Of a stretch of DNA of 64,000 bases, positions 1-11,410 are shown piece after piece. The stretch is from contig WPIO01000112.1 of NCBI GenBank assembly GCA_009760855.2, positions 1,235,501-1,299,500 on the forward strand, in the 5' to 3' direction. This DNA comes from Cristatella mucedo. Lineage: Eukaryota; Bryozoa; Phylactolaemata; Cristatellidae. Numbering within the stretch: the first letter of the stretch is position 1; each line of letters opens with the position of its first letter. A model generated the notes under the pieces. That model did no database searches, had not been told where the DNA came from, and worked only from the letters and a program-made list of their open reading frames with translations. Position numbers and translations under genes: made by a program.

Positions 1-480
1 CTAGGGCTCCATTGATATGTTTCTCGGTGACATTCGGATGCTTATCTGCCAATCGCACGCAGTTTCCCCAACAGTGCCTGCCGATGTCTGACCCAGACTG
101 CTTGCACTAAGGCGGCACTTCTAAACACCGCAGTATCTAGTAAATAACTAAATAGAAGAATCATAAATAGAAGCATCAGCTTATAAGAAGTTATTGTAAT
201 TTCTCTGCTGTTACTTGGCCAAGCCGAAAAGCTCTACTGACCTGCCTGACCACAGCCACAGAGGGGCTATATGTGTTTAGTGACAGCCATAACGTACAGC
301 TGAATAATTTGAAGCCCAAGCTACAAGTAAGTAATTATCACACCTGATCACTTTTTGCACAGTCTAAGCTATACACCAAGACATATCCAGCTCTTGATTA
401 TTGTAATTCAGCAGGTGCTGGTAATCTCTAGCAACATCGATCGCATTGTCCGCTAGAGCATGCCGATGTTTCGCAATGGA
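1..480. other. No feature recognised
   Basis: Ordinary-composition DNA with no reading frame, repeat or RNA signal that I can support. Confidence 0.6.
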
Positions 481-592
481 ATAATAATAATAATGCGCTT
501 GATAAAGCACCCTCAGAGAACTCAATCTCTTCTTAGGTGCTTTTCATTTGCTGCAAAGAGAAACGCGATTGAATCGTGAGTAAAAATAAATC
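481..592 (-). mobile_element. Tail-only LINE A copy
   Basis: AAT tail, 3' stem (ttgataaagcaccctcagag ... ttcttaggtgc) and boundary ttgctgcaaagagaaacgcg..gaatcgtgagta. Same length and boundary as the copies at 13505 and 25062. Confidence 0.8.
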
Positions 593-1214
593 AGGTCGCG
601 AGAAAGCGGCAACGGTGACGGCGATCGTGAGAGCGTCGACTTATTCCGGGTAAATCTGACTTACTGAATACGGATTTGGCCACATTTTTCTAAGAACGAG
701 TTCGCGTCGCTGAAGAGTGACATCGGGCTCATCACCAGACATTTTTTTCAGCTAGAGGGAAACTTTTGACCTCTAATGGGCGTGGCCATTACACAGGACG
801 TCGTGCGTCTACTCTCTTGATAGCTTAGCAAGCCGAAAAATTAATGCTCTGACAACTAAGTAGTCTGTTTTATATTCGTGGTTTCCGATTTTTCTTTGGT
901 GTAGAGGGCGACTTACCGAAACATTTGTTGCTCATCATCGACGGGGAGCGCTCACAGTATGACATATGACAGTGCTGACAGATGACAGACAGTATTCCCG
1001 TTAATTTTTATGGAGGTGACTAAAGGTCGTAACTACCGGAGGGGAAGCCAGTCACGTGACAACCAGTAATTATCACTCGCGTGACCAGAGACCGTGAGTT
1101 AGGCCGGATGCGCATTTGAAAATGTTTTCACAATCCTAACCCAAGGTCAGATGCTAAACGAATTGAAAGGAATACTAGCTTGTTGCATACATTGTCAGTT
1201 CCGTGGCTGACACT
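593..1214. other. No feature recognised
   Basis: No supported gene. A small run of gacatatgacagtgctgacag (first 20 bases only noted) near 960-990 is locally repetitive. Confidence 0.55.
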
Positions 1215-1465
1215 TTTATGTAGCTTCATTTGCAGAAACCGCCATATTAAACTACTCACTTCAAGGTCAGGTCACTCAGTTTCAGGTTTCCTTCATTCTC
1301 TTGCTCCGGTCAACATATCTGAAAAACTTCCTAATCAAGATAGGCTCGTTCCCACCCGCTCTTCTGACTCACATCGTTTAGCGGTGCCTCTAACCGGTTT
1401 CAAATCTTTTGGGGACCGAGCCTCTAGCTCGTATTCTCGAAAAGCCATTCCGACGATGCCGTGAC
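1215..1465 (+). pseudogene. LINE C-terminal fragment
   Basis: Reads FLHSLAPVNISEKLPNQDRL, then LTGFKSFGDRASSSYSRKAI, matching SLHSLAPAYLS.LLPHQ...LKSFGDRAFSSYAPKAW of family A. No 3' tail. Confidence 0.7.
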
Positions 1466-1851
1466 GTTTAAAATGAGGCTAAAAGCCCAGACGTTATTCA
1501 CGGCATTTGCTGTAATCGTTTAAATCCACCTCGGTGGGCTCATGCGAGCTGTAATTATGCATGTTGCCGCTTTCGCCCCGCTGGCCTTACAGCGACTGCT
1601 GCTTTCTGCTTGTGAGTCGGCCTGTAGGCGCACGCTCTCCCTATCGCTTTATCACTCTTCTGTACTTTATCACTCTTCTGTTCTCTCTGGAGCAGCTTAC
1701 TCGATGGCTACGACACCAGTACCTACGCTCGCCAGCTTTCGCGGCCTGCGTACACTACGGCCGTCGCATAGTCTCGCGCACCGACTCGCTTCTGGAGGCT
1801 GCGCTCGTCGTCGCGCCCCCATCGTGCGCGCGAGCGAGAGCCCCGACAAAT

Positions 1852-1865
1852 TGGTGAACCTGACC
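1852..1865 (+). other. Candidate tRNA primer-binding site of the LTR element
   Basis: TGGTGAACCTGACC begins with the TGG expected opposite a tRNA CCA end and sits immediately downstream of the 5' terminal repeat. The second copy has TGGTGACCC at the equivalent place (54251-54243, minus strand). From memory, TGGTGACCC-type sites are usual in animal Gypsy-like elements. Confidence 0.5.
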
Positions 1866-2084
1866 GTCGACTCGACGCACAACCTTCTGCACATTGACGA
1901 CTCGACTCGACCGTGCAACTCGGCGACCAACCGACCGCGACCAACCGGTACGCCCCTTCACTACTGCGCCGCCGCTATTCGATGCTGGTCGGCAACGCTC
2001 CCCGCCACACATGTGCTGCTCGGCTATGTTTCAACACCGCCACCGACCAGGCGCAGTCGAGCTACGACTATGCCGCCACTGTGT

Positions 2085-2267
2085 TGGTGAGCCGTGATGG
2101 CACACTAGGTAAGGCGGTGGCTTTCACGACGTCGGTCCCGAGGTCGTGGGTTCGAATCCTGCGGTGGGCGATCCTTTATCGCCACTGCAAGCGGTGGTGA
2201 TAGCCGTAAAGGCTCTTCTGTCGCTATACAAAAAGAGGCTGTTTAATCAGCTAGGATTTATTTATGT
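2085..2267 (+). mobile_element. SINE1 copy, tRNA-derived, inside the LTR element
   Basis: Head with A-box-like TGGCACACTAGGTAAGG and perfect B box GGTTCGAATCC, then gcgatcctttatcgccactg, gcggtggtgatagccgtaaa, ggctcttctgtcgctataca and tttaatcagctaggatttat. The best-preserved copy. Not a functional tRNA: no acceptor stem or anticodon arm. Confidence 0.85.
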
Positions 2268-2926
2268 GCAGGGCGGAGGTGCTGCACGTTTACCGCGCCG
2301 TCGCCTACGGCTTCCGATCGCTGAGCCTCGAACGACACCTCAGCCGCGCTCGGCTTCCTCGGCGACAGCCTCGACCGCGCTCGACGCTCCTGTTCGCGAA
2401 TACTCCGCCGCGTTCGTCGTTTCGTCGCTCCAGCCGCGCGACTGGGCGGGCGGGGGGGGGGGACCCGTTGTGGGCGCGGCCTCGCCGCAACGTTAATCCG
2501 CCGCCCCAAACGGATTCACGCCGCTCCGCCCACACCGACCGGCGAGCTGCGTACCGGCCGGTAAGGCGCTGCAGTAATGCCATAACCGCGCGCCGAGCCA
2601 CATTTAATTGCGACGAGTCGGCCAGCGCTGGGTCGAGTGGCCCCGCAGGCCCCGCAGCGACCTACTTTCTGCGTGCGCCTCGGCCGCCTGTACGCCCGCT
2701 ATCCCCTCGCCCTCTCGTTCGCGCTCACTCACTCTGCTCTCCGTTCGCTCGGGAGCTGCTTCCACGACAGCTACTGCATCCGCATGTACTCCCACCCGCG
2801 CTTGCGTCGCCTGCGTATAATATGGCCGCCTTCGTCACTTCCGCCGCTCGCTTGTAAGGGGGGCGGGGGCGGCGGTTCTTCGTCGCGCCGCCATCTCGCG
2901 CGCGAGCCCCTGCCCCGCTAACCAAT

Positions 2927-4737
2927 TGACGTGCTATCTTGAAAAGCATAGGTGCAGGGCCTAGGTGAGGATTTTCTTCTTAATTTTTCACTTGCTGCTT
3001 GCGCCGTGTGTTATGCGCTTCAGATTTATTTCTGAAAGAACTTACCAAGTTCTGTACTGCAACATAGCACGGTTTTGAATTACTATTTTGACACACTGTC
3101 GGTTTTTTGGTCGACAGTAAATCGCTACTCTCACGTCTAGCCTCATTTCAATCGTCTACAGAGACATTGGCAGTCAGACGGAGGCCCGCACTGACGGCCC
3201 GCTGAATCGAAGACTGCAGGTGGCATGCTAGTGTGAGTGGAAAGTGCAAGCCGCCTAGCGAGACCGATTCACATGTGAACTATGACAAAACGGCGGCTCA
3301 AATTGCTCCTCAGCAATTCGCGTTATCATAGCTTGAGACACGTGAGACTTAAAAGAGCGGATGCTCATTTTGACGCCGCTCACAGCTAGATCGGCAGCTA
3401 GCCATAGTTCTAGGGAAAGCCGTTATCTAAGCGAGTCTCGCTAGAACAATCGACGGCTCGAATCTGTGTTCTGTCAAAACCAGTTATTGATATGAAAATT
3501 AGTTTTTTCAATTTTTCATTTAAGTGCTAGATTGGAATTTCAGAGCCTGGTTGAAGTAGGGTGTTCCATATTATATTTGTATGAATGAATAAAAGTAATT
3601 GCATATCGTCCGAGCACCGCGGTGCTTGAGACTTGAGGGGAACTTGGCGAACTTGGCGTAATTATTTATTACAATTATGCGGTCAAAATCTCACGGCCTT
3701 TCTACGCGAATTCCCGTCAAGCTTTTTCTCACAGGCATAGAGTCAGGGAAGCGCCTGGAAGGAAGGATAGCTTCAGCCCCGACTAAAGCCCGAAGCCATG
3801 GGTTTGCTAGTTCCGTGCGCGGCATTCGACGTTGTGACGTATGATTGCGTCATTTACAATGACGTTTGACCCCGACCTCCTTTGGATTTGAGGGGGCGGG
3901 CTGATCCGACTGACTCAACTGCCATTTAAAAAGCTAATAGGCGCTATCGGTAGCATTTAAGGCCCTTGCTGCCAATTTTAATTTCGTGCGATACCGTTTA
4001 CTGATTGTACTGTGGTTCACTGCTTTTGTGCCGAGGTCCTCCTGGAATACACATACTCGCAAGCGGCCGGGTATAAATTAAAATCCCTGATTGCCCATGA
4101 AATGCTAGCTAGGACTACTGGTAATGACGTGCTTGAATCAAGCTGCTGCAATGCTACAGTCTTGGTACACAGCGCTGCTGCTGCAACGCTATGCCCTGCA
4201 CAGCGATAAACTTAGGTGGGCATTTATGACAAGTCAGAATTTAAATCACACAACTAGTGCTGGTAAAAGTAACGTAATAAAAGTTATTGAGTTCTGTTGA
4301 AACCTGCTGAACAAGACGCTTTTTCCAGAAGATCCCCGGACAGAAGTTAATCTGATCTCAATCGGGCACACTCTCTTTCTATGGTCGACCGTCCTGATAA
4401 TATCTGCTTCCGAGTGTCTACCAAGCCGTCGACATTCGAAGGCTTGTCTCAGACAGCTGCTGACGAGCTCAAGCAGAATTCGAGGCCGAATAATTCACAT
4501 GAACTTCTTCACTAATGCAGCCTCAAAAATAAGGACCACTGCGAACTACAAGGTTCAATAGAGAGTGGATGTTATCTCTATGCACACAAGTTTGAACTCA
4601 CAGACACAGACGTACACACAGACACAAGCACTCACGCACACGCACAAATGATGGCCTGGATTTTGTAAGTCGGGTTGCATTACCTCTTTGAGTGCGACGA
4701 TCTTGGTTCATCAAGTTACGGACCTTAACCTACCCGC
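2927..4737. other. Unassigned, no gene seen
   Basis: No convincing ORF; the 65-codon frame at 4012-4209 lacks any recognisable motif. There is a short CA-rich patch at 4605-4645. Confidence 0.55.
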
Positions 4738-4865
4738 CCTGGTTTGGCATATGGGATAGCATGCTCGTTTTTAATGACTTGAGTCGTGGGGTCTAGTCCA
4801 GTAGCATATGGAAAGCGCCTTGGCTGAGTTTATGTTCACCTTCACCTATACAAATGAATTATATT
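4738..4865 (+). mobile_element. SINE2 copy, diverged
   Basis: Cctggtttggcatatgggat (head), gagtcgtggggtctagtcca (B-box region), agcatatggaaagcgccttg and acctatacaaatgaatta (tail), matching the better copies at 44298 and 45035. Confidence 0.65.
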
Positions 4866-5977
4866 TTTTGACCTGATCCTGGCCAATCGCATTATTTACC
4901 ACTGTGGAACAACAGCATCACATCAGGACTCGCCTTGGCGCTCTATGATATCGTATTCACTGGCGCTTAAACGCAGTCTTTATTAGGAAATCAGTACCTG
5001 TGACTTGGTGAGTGAGTGGTAGCCTGGAGGGCACCCGGCAGCGTAAATTTCGTCGGCCTCTAATGAGGGAGGGGAGCCGCTGGAACAGCAGGTCGATCTT
5101 CTGAGACGTCTACTGAGTGGTCGCGAGACCAATTTAAGCACAGCCAATTTTGATGGGCCACTTTTGGTTTTTCTTCCATAAATAATCCTGGTCTTGCAGA
5201 TCGTTAAAAACCGACCGCAACTCTCTGCCCACACAATTTTCTATGCCTATCAGTCGGTACGATTCATAAGTTGAAGTCACTGCTAATTCTCTACCCAGCC
5301 TACGATTTTTTGTATTTAGAGTACTATTAAATGATTTTAATTACTACGATAACAATACTACACCAATTATTATTGTATACCGCACTGGAAAATATATCTT
5401 TACAAACAATTCGTGGAACTGTAAAGGAGTGTGCATTTACAAGCGTTAGTGCGATTCAGGTCATATTAAGCTAGATAAAGGAGAAGAAAAAAACTTCAAC
5501 GACTTATTAACCTTTTTAATGACACCAAACAGCAATGGAGAGGAGCCAGTTCGGGAGCAGCATTTTTTCTACTTAAATGGGCTCTGCTGATACGTTAGGC
5601 AGGCCAGCCTTTTTTGACTGCACCATGGAGAGTGAATTTGAATAGTTGACTCGAAAAAACCCTGGCTGATGTTTTGGGTTACCAGAGCACAGGGCAAGCA
5701 CTCGCGAGCCACGACCCGAATCGTGGGCTGGAGTCATGCAGCAGGCAATTACTTATTGTCCAGTCCAGTGCAAACCAGTTAACAGCCACCAAGGCACTTC
5801 TCCCACTACACAAATGAGACAGCTGAATCAGCTATACTTCATCTGGCTTTTTACTGCTACACTGTCATTATGAACGTACAACAATTTAATTGCATTATAA
5901 TTGCATAAATAGCATGTACTTGAGAAGCCAGAAATGTAAAGCAGCCTTGCCTACATTTTTGATTCGCATAGGCCTGC
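4866..5977. other. Unassigned, no gene seen
   Basis: AT-richer DNA. An 83-codon minus frame at 4983-5234 has no recognisable domain. Confidence 0.55.
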
Positions 5978-6265
5978 TCATGAGCGAAACGCACAAACAG
6001 ACAGGCTGAATATATGGCAGGGGGAGTGGGGCACGGTCAGGCTGCGCCTGTCTGTGGCAATGCCTGGTACGTCGGCTCTGTTCGCTGACACCCAACATCC
6101 GGTGGTTGGGCATCCATGGCATCCATCACAAAAACTAGTTGAGGATGCTTTTTTGATAATATACACACCCTCCACGGCTGGTTCTTTGCGCCATCCCGAC
6201 AGCAGCAGTACGACGGCAGAGAAGAATAGAGAAAGAATGCTCGCCGCCACCACTGATGCTGCCAT
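5978..6265 (-). CDS. Hypothetical ORF with N-terminal hydrophobic segment
   Basis: A 95-codon reading frame starting at a well-placed ATG (tcaATGG). It begins with MAASVVAASILSLFFSAVVL, which resembles a signal anchor, followed by a basic-acidic stretch and a cysteine-rich CDGCHGCPTTGC. The frame is open further upstream to 6682 but that part looks random. A donor-like gtacca after ANRAD could make this a first exon. No family recognised; coding status unproven. Confidence 0.22.
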   Translation of the reverse strand: MAASVVAASILSLFFSAVVLLLSGWRKEPAVEGVYIIKKASSTSFCDGCHGCPTTGCWVSANRADVPGIATDRRSLTVPHSPCHIFSLSVCAFRS

Positions 6266-6739
6266 TGATGCAGCTGCGTAGCGTCCGGCTAGGCAGGCGT
6301 GTGCAATGTGTGCCAGTCGGTGGCAGCGAGGTGTGCAAGTGGCTCGCTCGAGCAGAAGATCCTCATCGGGGGCCGCGATCGAAGCTTGGGGCCCGCTGAG
6401 AAGGCAGCCCAGCCATCGGGCGGATGCGCCTCCGGTGGGAGGCGTCCAGCCAGCGCAAGGCAACGAGACAGTGGTGGCCAATTCGTGATGACGAGATATC
6501 GTTGTGCGACAGAGTGCGCAGCAGCAGTCGAGCCAATCTTTTAGTGGATGAAATGAAACCTGACAGACAAAAACACAGCGTGCATAGTGACCAGACCGAA
6601 TGACAACATGCTGGCAGCTCATAATAACGTAAAGCTGTCGTGAAAGCATGCTCTCATTATACATGTGCCAACCGATGTGCATATGCTGTGCGCTAACAGG
6701 GAGGCGCCCTCACGCACACAAGCACATTTGAGCAAAGAC

Positions 6740-7738
6740 CAACGCACAATCATTCTAAAACTAAACGATGATAAAACTAACTTACTAGTTATGGGCAAAC
6801 CTAGTGTTATTCAGAAATTGGAAAGGCTGACTTTCAAAATTGGCTCTGCCAGCATATCTCCAGTTGCATCAGCTCGAAATCTAGGTGTCATATTCCAAAG
6901 CGACCTCTCGTTAGACGACCACATCAGCTCCACAGTCAAATCAGCCTATTTTCAGCTTCATAACATTGCTAAAATTAGGGCTTGTTTAGATAAGGATACC
7001 ACGTCCAAGTTGGTCCATGCATTCGTGACATCTCGTCTCGACTTCTGCAACTCACTGCTTACTGGCCTACCAGCATGTGCGATCAGGCGATTGCAGCTGG
7101 TGCAAAACTCTGCAGCTAGGCTTGTCTGTCGTGAGCGTCGCAGTTGCCACATTACCCCACTTCTCGCCGACCTGCACTGGTTACCAGTCAAGCAACGGAT
7201 TGACTTCAAGGTTTTGTCGCTCACTTTTAGGTCTCTTCATTCTATGGCTCCAGCCTATCTTTCAGAGATACTACCCCATCAGGCAAAGCATCGTACCACT
7301 CGCTTTTCGGAATCCAACAGTCTAGAAATACCTCGTACAAACCTTAAATCCTTTGGAGACCGTGCATTTAGCTCGTATGCTCCCACAGCCTGGAACTCCC
7401 TCCCGACCTGCATCAGAACATCCCCTGACCTGACCACATTTAAAAGAAACTTAAAAACATACCTATTTAGGACAGCATTTAGTGGGTCCTTGTGATTCGT
7501 CCTCGATGTGCTTATGCGTGCTGACACTGTTCATGCTGCCACTAACCACATTTGCATGCTGACCCAGTGCATGTAACCCCTAACCATGTTATTCATTTTG
7601 TTTGTTTTTCAAGCATGATTTTACTTACTATTCTATTGCGTATCACTTTGCAGCAAATGTAAAGCGCCTAGAAAGAGATTAAGTTCTCTGAGGGCGCTTT
7701 ATCAAGTGCAATATTATTATTATTATTATTATTCTGTC
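6740..7738 (+). mobile_element. LINE family A (CR1/L2-like), 5'-truncated copy
   Basis: Encodes the RT C-terminal part: LNDDKTNLLVMGKPS, LGVIFQSDLSLDDHISS, LVHAFVTSRLDFCNSLL, LQLVQNSAARLVCRERRS, LADLHWLPVKQRIDFKVL, KSFGDRAFSSYAP and AWNSLPT, ending FSGSL. A ~170-bp 3' UTR follows, then the 3' stem (GCGCCTAGAAAGAGATTAAG pairing with CTCTGAGGGCGC) and an (ATT)n tail. The frame is open for ~250 codons, so this is a fairly young copy. It lacks endonuclease and RT palm. The apparent Met at 6665 lies in flanking DNA. Confidence 0.9.
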
Positions 7739-8043
7739 ACGACTGGCCGCACTGCACATGTAGGGATGTGTCTACTAAATCGCAAGGTCTACTTACCGAA
7801 ATTTTGGGCAAACAAAGAGTGAAAGTCGTGGGTGAAGGGTCGTGCGTGCAGGGAGTGAACCGACTTCCCACAGCACACGAGTATGCAGACAGTGATTTCT
7901 AGGTTAATGCTTAAACTGCTCAGCAACAGTCGCTGCTTAAACTACTCAGCAACAGTGGCAAGCTATTCTCTACTACTAGCACTGAAGGCTTTGAAGTCGT
8001 TTCAGGGTTTACTAGGAAGTAATGCAAGGCATGCATGCATGTA

Positions 8044-8222
8044 AGGGTAGTGATAGCACAGGAGGTAGGTAAGGTGGTTGCTCTCCATGACTTGAGGTCG
8101 TGGGTTCGAATCCTGAAGTGCAATATCCTTTATTACCAACTGCAAGCAGTGGTGATAGCCATAAAGGCCCTTCTATCGCTATGCAAATGAGACTGTTAAA
8201 TCAGCTAATATTTATTTATCTA
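8044..8222 (+). mobile_element. SINE1 copy
   Basis: tgatagcacaggaggtaggt replaces the usual A-box region; B box ggttcgaatcc is intact, followed by the body (gtggtgatagccataaaggc) and the end gctaatatttatttat. Confidence 0.82.
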
Positions 8223-8510
8223 TTGATACACTTTCTTATGCAACGACATCTACTCTCCAACTGCCGACTATGGCACATCTTTTTCAGCGGTCCTGATCTG
8301 CTACTTCTATGCTACTCACTACCTCAACTGCTCTCCTGACTCTGCTATGCTTCCTAAGTTCTCTTTGCTGCGTGAGACGAAGTCTGTTAGCTACCGAATG
8401 CGTACCGAAAGCCGCTTAGGCTGTGAGTGCGCTATACAAAACTCTCCTGTGTAACACCCACATGGTCTTTATGACTTTGTGGAGTTACTGACGGAGATAC
8501 ATATCTGCAA
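8223..8510 (+). pseudogene. LINE family B 3' fragment
   Basis: Shares with three other copies the text cgacatctact...ccgactatggcac, gctacttctatgctactcac, accgaatgcgtaccgaaagc, cgcttaggctgtgagtgcgc, and the end tatacaaaactctcctgtgt followed by aacacccac. It starts immediately after a SINE1 copy. Confidence 0.7.
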
Positions 8511-9029
8511 CTGCAATCCCTCATGCCCACAAGTACTAAGTAGGTGCTACAATGGAGAGTTTTCTAAAGTGCACTTGAAGCCTATTCGGCTTTCGTCGTG
8601 TACAAATATTACATGAGATTACATTATAAAATGTAGTCAAGAAACTTCATCTCATGCAACAAAGAGAAAGTGAGAAGCATAGCTGAGTCAGGAGGGCAGT
8701 CGAAGAAGTAAGCAGCAAGGAAGTAGCAGTGCAGGACGGCTGGAAAAGATGTGCCAGCATGGCAACAGGATAGCCAATGTCGTTGTGTAGGAATTATGGA
8801 ACATAATTCTTTAAAGTCTAGGGCCTACCGAGCAAAAGCTTCAGCAGTCTTTAAGCAAAAGAAAGGAACACGTAATTTATTGTCCACAGAAGACAAGAGG
8901 GCACAAGGAGGTTTGGGAGTAGGATATTGGGGGCACAGTTCACCTAGGCACGAATGAGCTAAACCACGGTGGGCGTGTGGGTCCGAGTATGAGTTTTGCT
9001 ATCTGTAGATACACCAAGAGCCGTCGTAG
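8511..9029. other. Unassigned
   Basis: No repeat family or gene recognised. A 68-codon plus frame at 8751-8957 is unremarkable. Confidence 0.5.
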
Positions 9030-9340
9030 CTAAATCCTTGGATTCCTTGACCGACCTTCCCAGCCACAATTACTACCAGCTGCGGAGCTTCTTGGCTTTA
9101 ATGGTAGCCCTGCCAAAATAGAATTACAATAGCCCAGTCTAGACAGAACTAGGGAGCTAGTAACATCTTTAGCAAGCCACCAAGGTAGGTAATCCCTAAT
9201 CTTGGACAGGGATCGAAACAAAACGACTAGTTGCAGAAGCGATCTCTTGCATACACTTTTAAACGTCAAGCAGTCGTCAAATAGAACACCTACATTGCAA
9301 GCACACGGTGAAGGTCGCACTACAGCAACCATTATCAATT
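9030..9340 (-). pseudogene. LINE family C fragment (third RT type)
   Basis: Text NVGVLFDDCLTFKS, QLVVLFRSLSKIRDYLP, DVTSSLVLSRLGYCNSILAG, LP. This is the same RT C-terminal domain as family A but with different signature words (LSRLDYCNSILAGLP type). The 3' tail was not found. Confidence 0.7.
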
Positions 9341-11039
9341 AGAGTAGCAAAGTCTCCTAGTCCAGCCAAATGCTTAGGGTGTCTTACATAGTAGGAGTTT
9401 GGTTTTTATTGCCGTTTAGCTTATGACAATCGTCTGACATCCAGGGTCTAATGTCTGCAAGGCAAACATTCAGTTTATCAGTCGCTGCAGCTGATTCTGA
9501 TAATTGCTTCGGCCCAGAATATCTTTGATCACATGTACGAGAGCAGATTCAATGAAGTGGCATCGCTTGAATCACAATTCCTGATACTTGATTCTTGTCA
9601 ATTTGCTCCACAAGCTGACTGGCAACAATCTTTTCGAGAATTCCAAACAATTAAAGGAAAAGAAGGGAGATTGGGTGAAAGTTTAATCGGACCCCAGAAA
9701 AAATCCAATCCTGGATTCTTAATTATTGGTCAAACTAAGAGCGATTTGAAAGACTTTGGAGTAATATCTTGATATCGAGTGGAGCAATATAAACCTGATA
9801 TGGTTGGGTTAAGTTTGTCTAACCTTAAAGATAAGAAAAAAGATGAGTATGCGGTCAGCAGGTGATAAACTCTTTTTTTTACTCACGGTAATGATGGTAA
9901 CTACAACATTTACAGAAACTTTAAAAACATTCTACGCAGACTCTAATATATGGGCATTAACCATGGGACCATAGTGACAATTCAACGAAGGCAGAATGTC
10001 GCCTTCACAGCCATTGTTAAATCAAAAGATAGTCAATATTGCCATTATTATTAGTGCCAATGTCCACGACGACAGTTCCAACAGTTCTCATTATGTGAAT
10101 GATTATGACATCTGCCGGAAGATAAATCCCAAGATTTGGAAAGATAACTCCTTTCCCCATATTTTCTCTGATGCGAGACGTCAAATTTTGGGACTCAACT
10201 CTTGCATTAGGCGAGACAGCTTTATGCAGATACGAATATGTGCGAGTTTTTAATGAATAAGACGGAAAATTGATCAGCCCTACAGTTAATATCCAGGGAG
10301 TGAGACTCTCAACCTTATCATTAAATAATTCACTGTCTTGTAGAATTTGTTTTAGGTCTGACTAGCATGACTACAGTTTTCGAGAAAAAGGACGCCCTGG
10401 CAGTTTCAAAGCTTCGTAGACACAGATCTAGTCTTTAAAATTGGCAAGACCACTAATAGACCAAGACTAATTGAAACGGCGCTCAAGCCTTCAGCTTTCT
10501 TTTGGTAAGTAGAAAGGTATCTTTTCGGCTACATACACGGACAGAATGTCACGGAGCATGCTCGTAGGGAGCACTCCAAAATTTCGACTTTACATAGTCA
10601 ATGAGAGTATCGAGGCTGTTGGCGGTGTCGGAGTGAAGATCAAGAAGACCTACCATGTAACTATGAAAAAATTTCTCAGTATCTCAGTATCATCGCTGCA
10701 TGGAAATTAGTGCGCCTAGCCAGATCCCTAGGTCATGAGAGTGGTTGCACACGATTGTGCGTGCTAAAGTGTGTGAACAAACATGCATGTTTGGGCGATA
10801 GTGCATTCGCAGTAAATAGAAGTGAAAGTCATGCATCTCCATACATAACACACTACTTTAATTTTTAATAAACGCTAGCATGGCAGTGAGCCGAGTTGTT
10901 AAAACAACAAATACAGCATATGCTCTTAAACGGTTTTACAATCACGAATAGCCCGAGTCACAATATCGAGCAGGACACACCGAGCCGGCTAGCCCTGATT
11001 AAGTAGACGTCAACATTCGTGCAATTCTGATGGCAATCT
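9341..11039. other. Unassigned, AT-rich
   Basis: Two short plus frames (9533-9772 and 9996-10253) read like soluble protein but match nothing I know. The first part may be the upstream continuation of the family C LINE. A DNA-transposon remnant is possible; nothing decisive is visible. Confidence 0.45.
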
Positions 11040-11108
11040 AATAATAATCATGATAATACATTCGCATAGCACCATCAGAGAACTTACTCTCTTTCTAGGC
11101 ATATTGAG
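11040..11108 (-). mobile_element. LINE A 3' tail fragment
   Basis: AAT-like tail followed by the stem (catagcaccatcagagaact ... ctctttctaggcat) on the minus strand. Confidence 0.65.
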
Positions 11109-11299
11109 GCTCATTCTAGGCATATATATGACCGTTCTTCTCAATATTTTGTAAGCAAGACCGCCACACGGCAGTATCCAAACGGGATCATTCACCAGCT
11201 GGACCTTTCCATCGGAGTCTTTTGTCTTTGAATCTCCCTGCTCCTCTTAACTATCTGTTTCCTGTAATTAACTAATCACTTTCTAGCTGACCCCATTGA

Positions 11300-11410
11300 G
11301 TGACCTCATCTCACAGTCTCTGAGCTGGAGTCTGTCCACTCATTCTGCTATACGGGTTCTGCAGGATCTCTCGGCAGCACTTGACATCATCGACCAACAG
11401 ATCCTTCTTA
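11300..11410 (+). pseudogene. LINE RT palm fragment
   Basis: Translates to LSTHSAIRVLQDLSAALDII followed by DQQILL, matching the RT A-motif text (HSTETALLRV.ND.L.A.DTIDHQVLL). An isolated remnant. Confidence 0.6.

Larger units (their letters stand above)
1550..2926 (+). mobile_element. Small non-autonomous LTR retroelement (TRIM-like), copy 1
   Basis: Two direct repeats of ~300-330 bp (about 1550-1850 and 2600-2926) bracket ~550 bp of internal DNA plus a nested SINE1. Matching landmarks in order: a taattgc/taattatgc start, CAGCGAC..CTTTCTGC, CGGCC.CCTGTA, the GAGC.GCTT..CGA block, GCCTGCGTA.A.TA.GGCCG, and CTCGTCGTCGCGCC..CATC. Directly after the first repeat comes TGGTGAACCTGACC (1852-1865), placed and shaped like a primer-binding site. 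No gag or pol is visible, so it must rely on a partner. High CpG content makes it look gene-like. Confidence 0.7.

Noticed and set aside
2120-2160. tRNA gene
   Set aside because: A perfect B box is present, but acceptor and anticodon arms do not form and the unit recurs as a SINE with a common body.
1542-2857. Long GC-rich ORFs (182 and 197 codons)
   Set aside because: They lie in the LTR element and the nested SINE; frames are open because of high GC and match the second element copy at the DNA level only.
5978-6682. Full 234-codon version of the minus ORF
   Set aside because: The first 139 codons look random and overlap plus-strand open frames; only the part from 6265 has features worth listing.
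6665-7495. 276-codon ORF as a host gene
   Set aside because: RT C-terminus of LINE A; the first ~25 codons are flanking DNA, and the same protein recurs in many copies.
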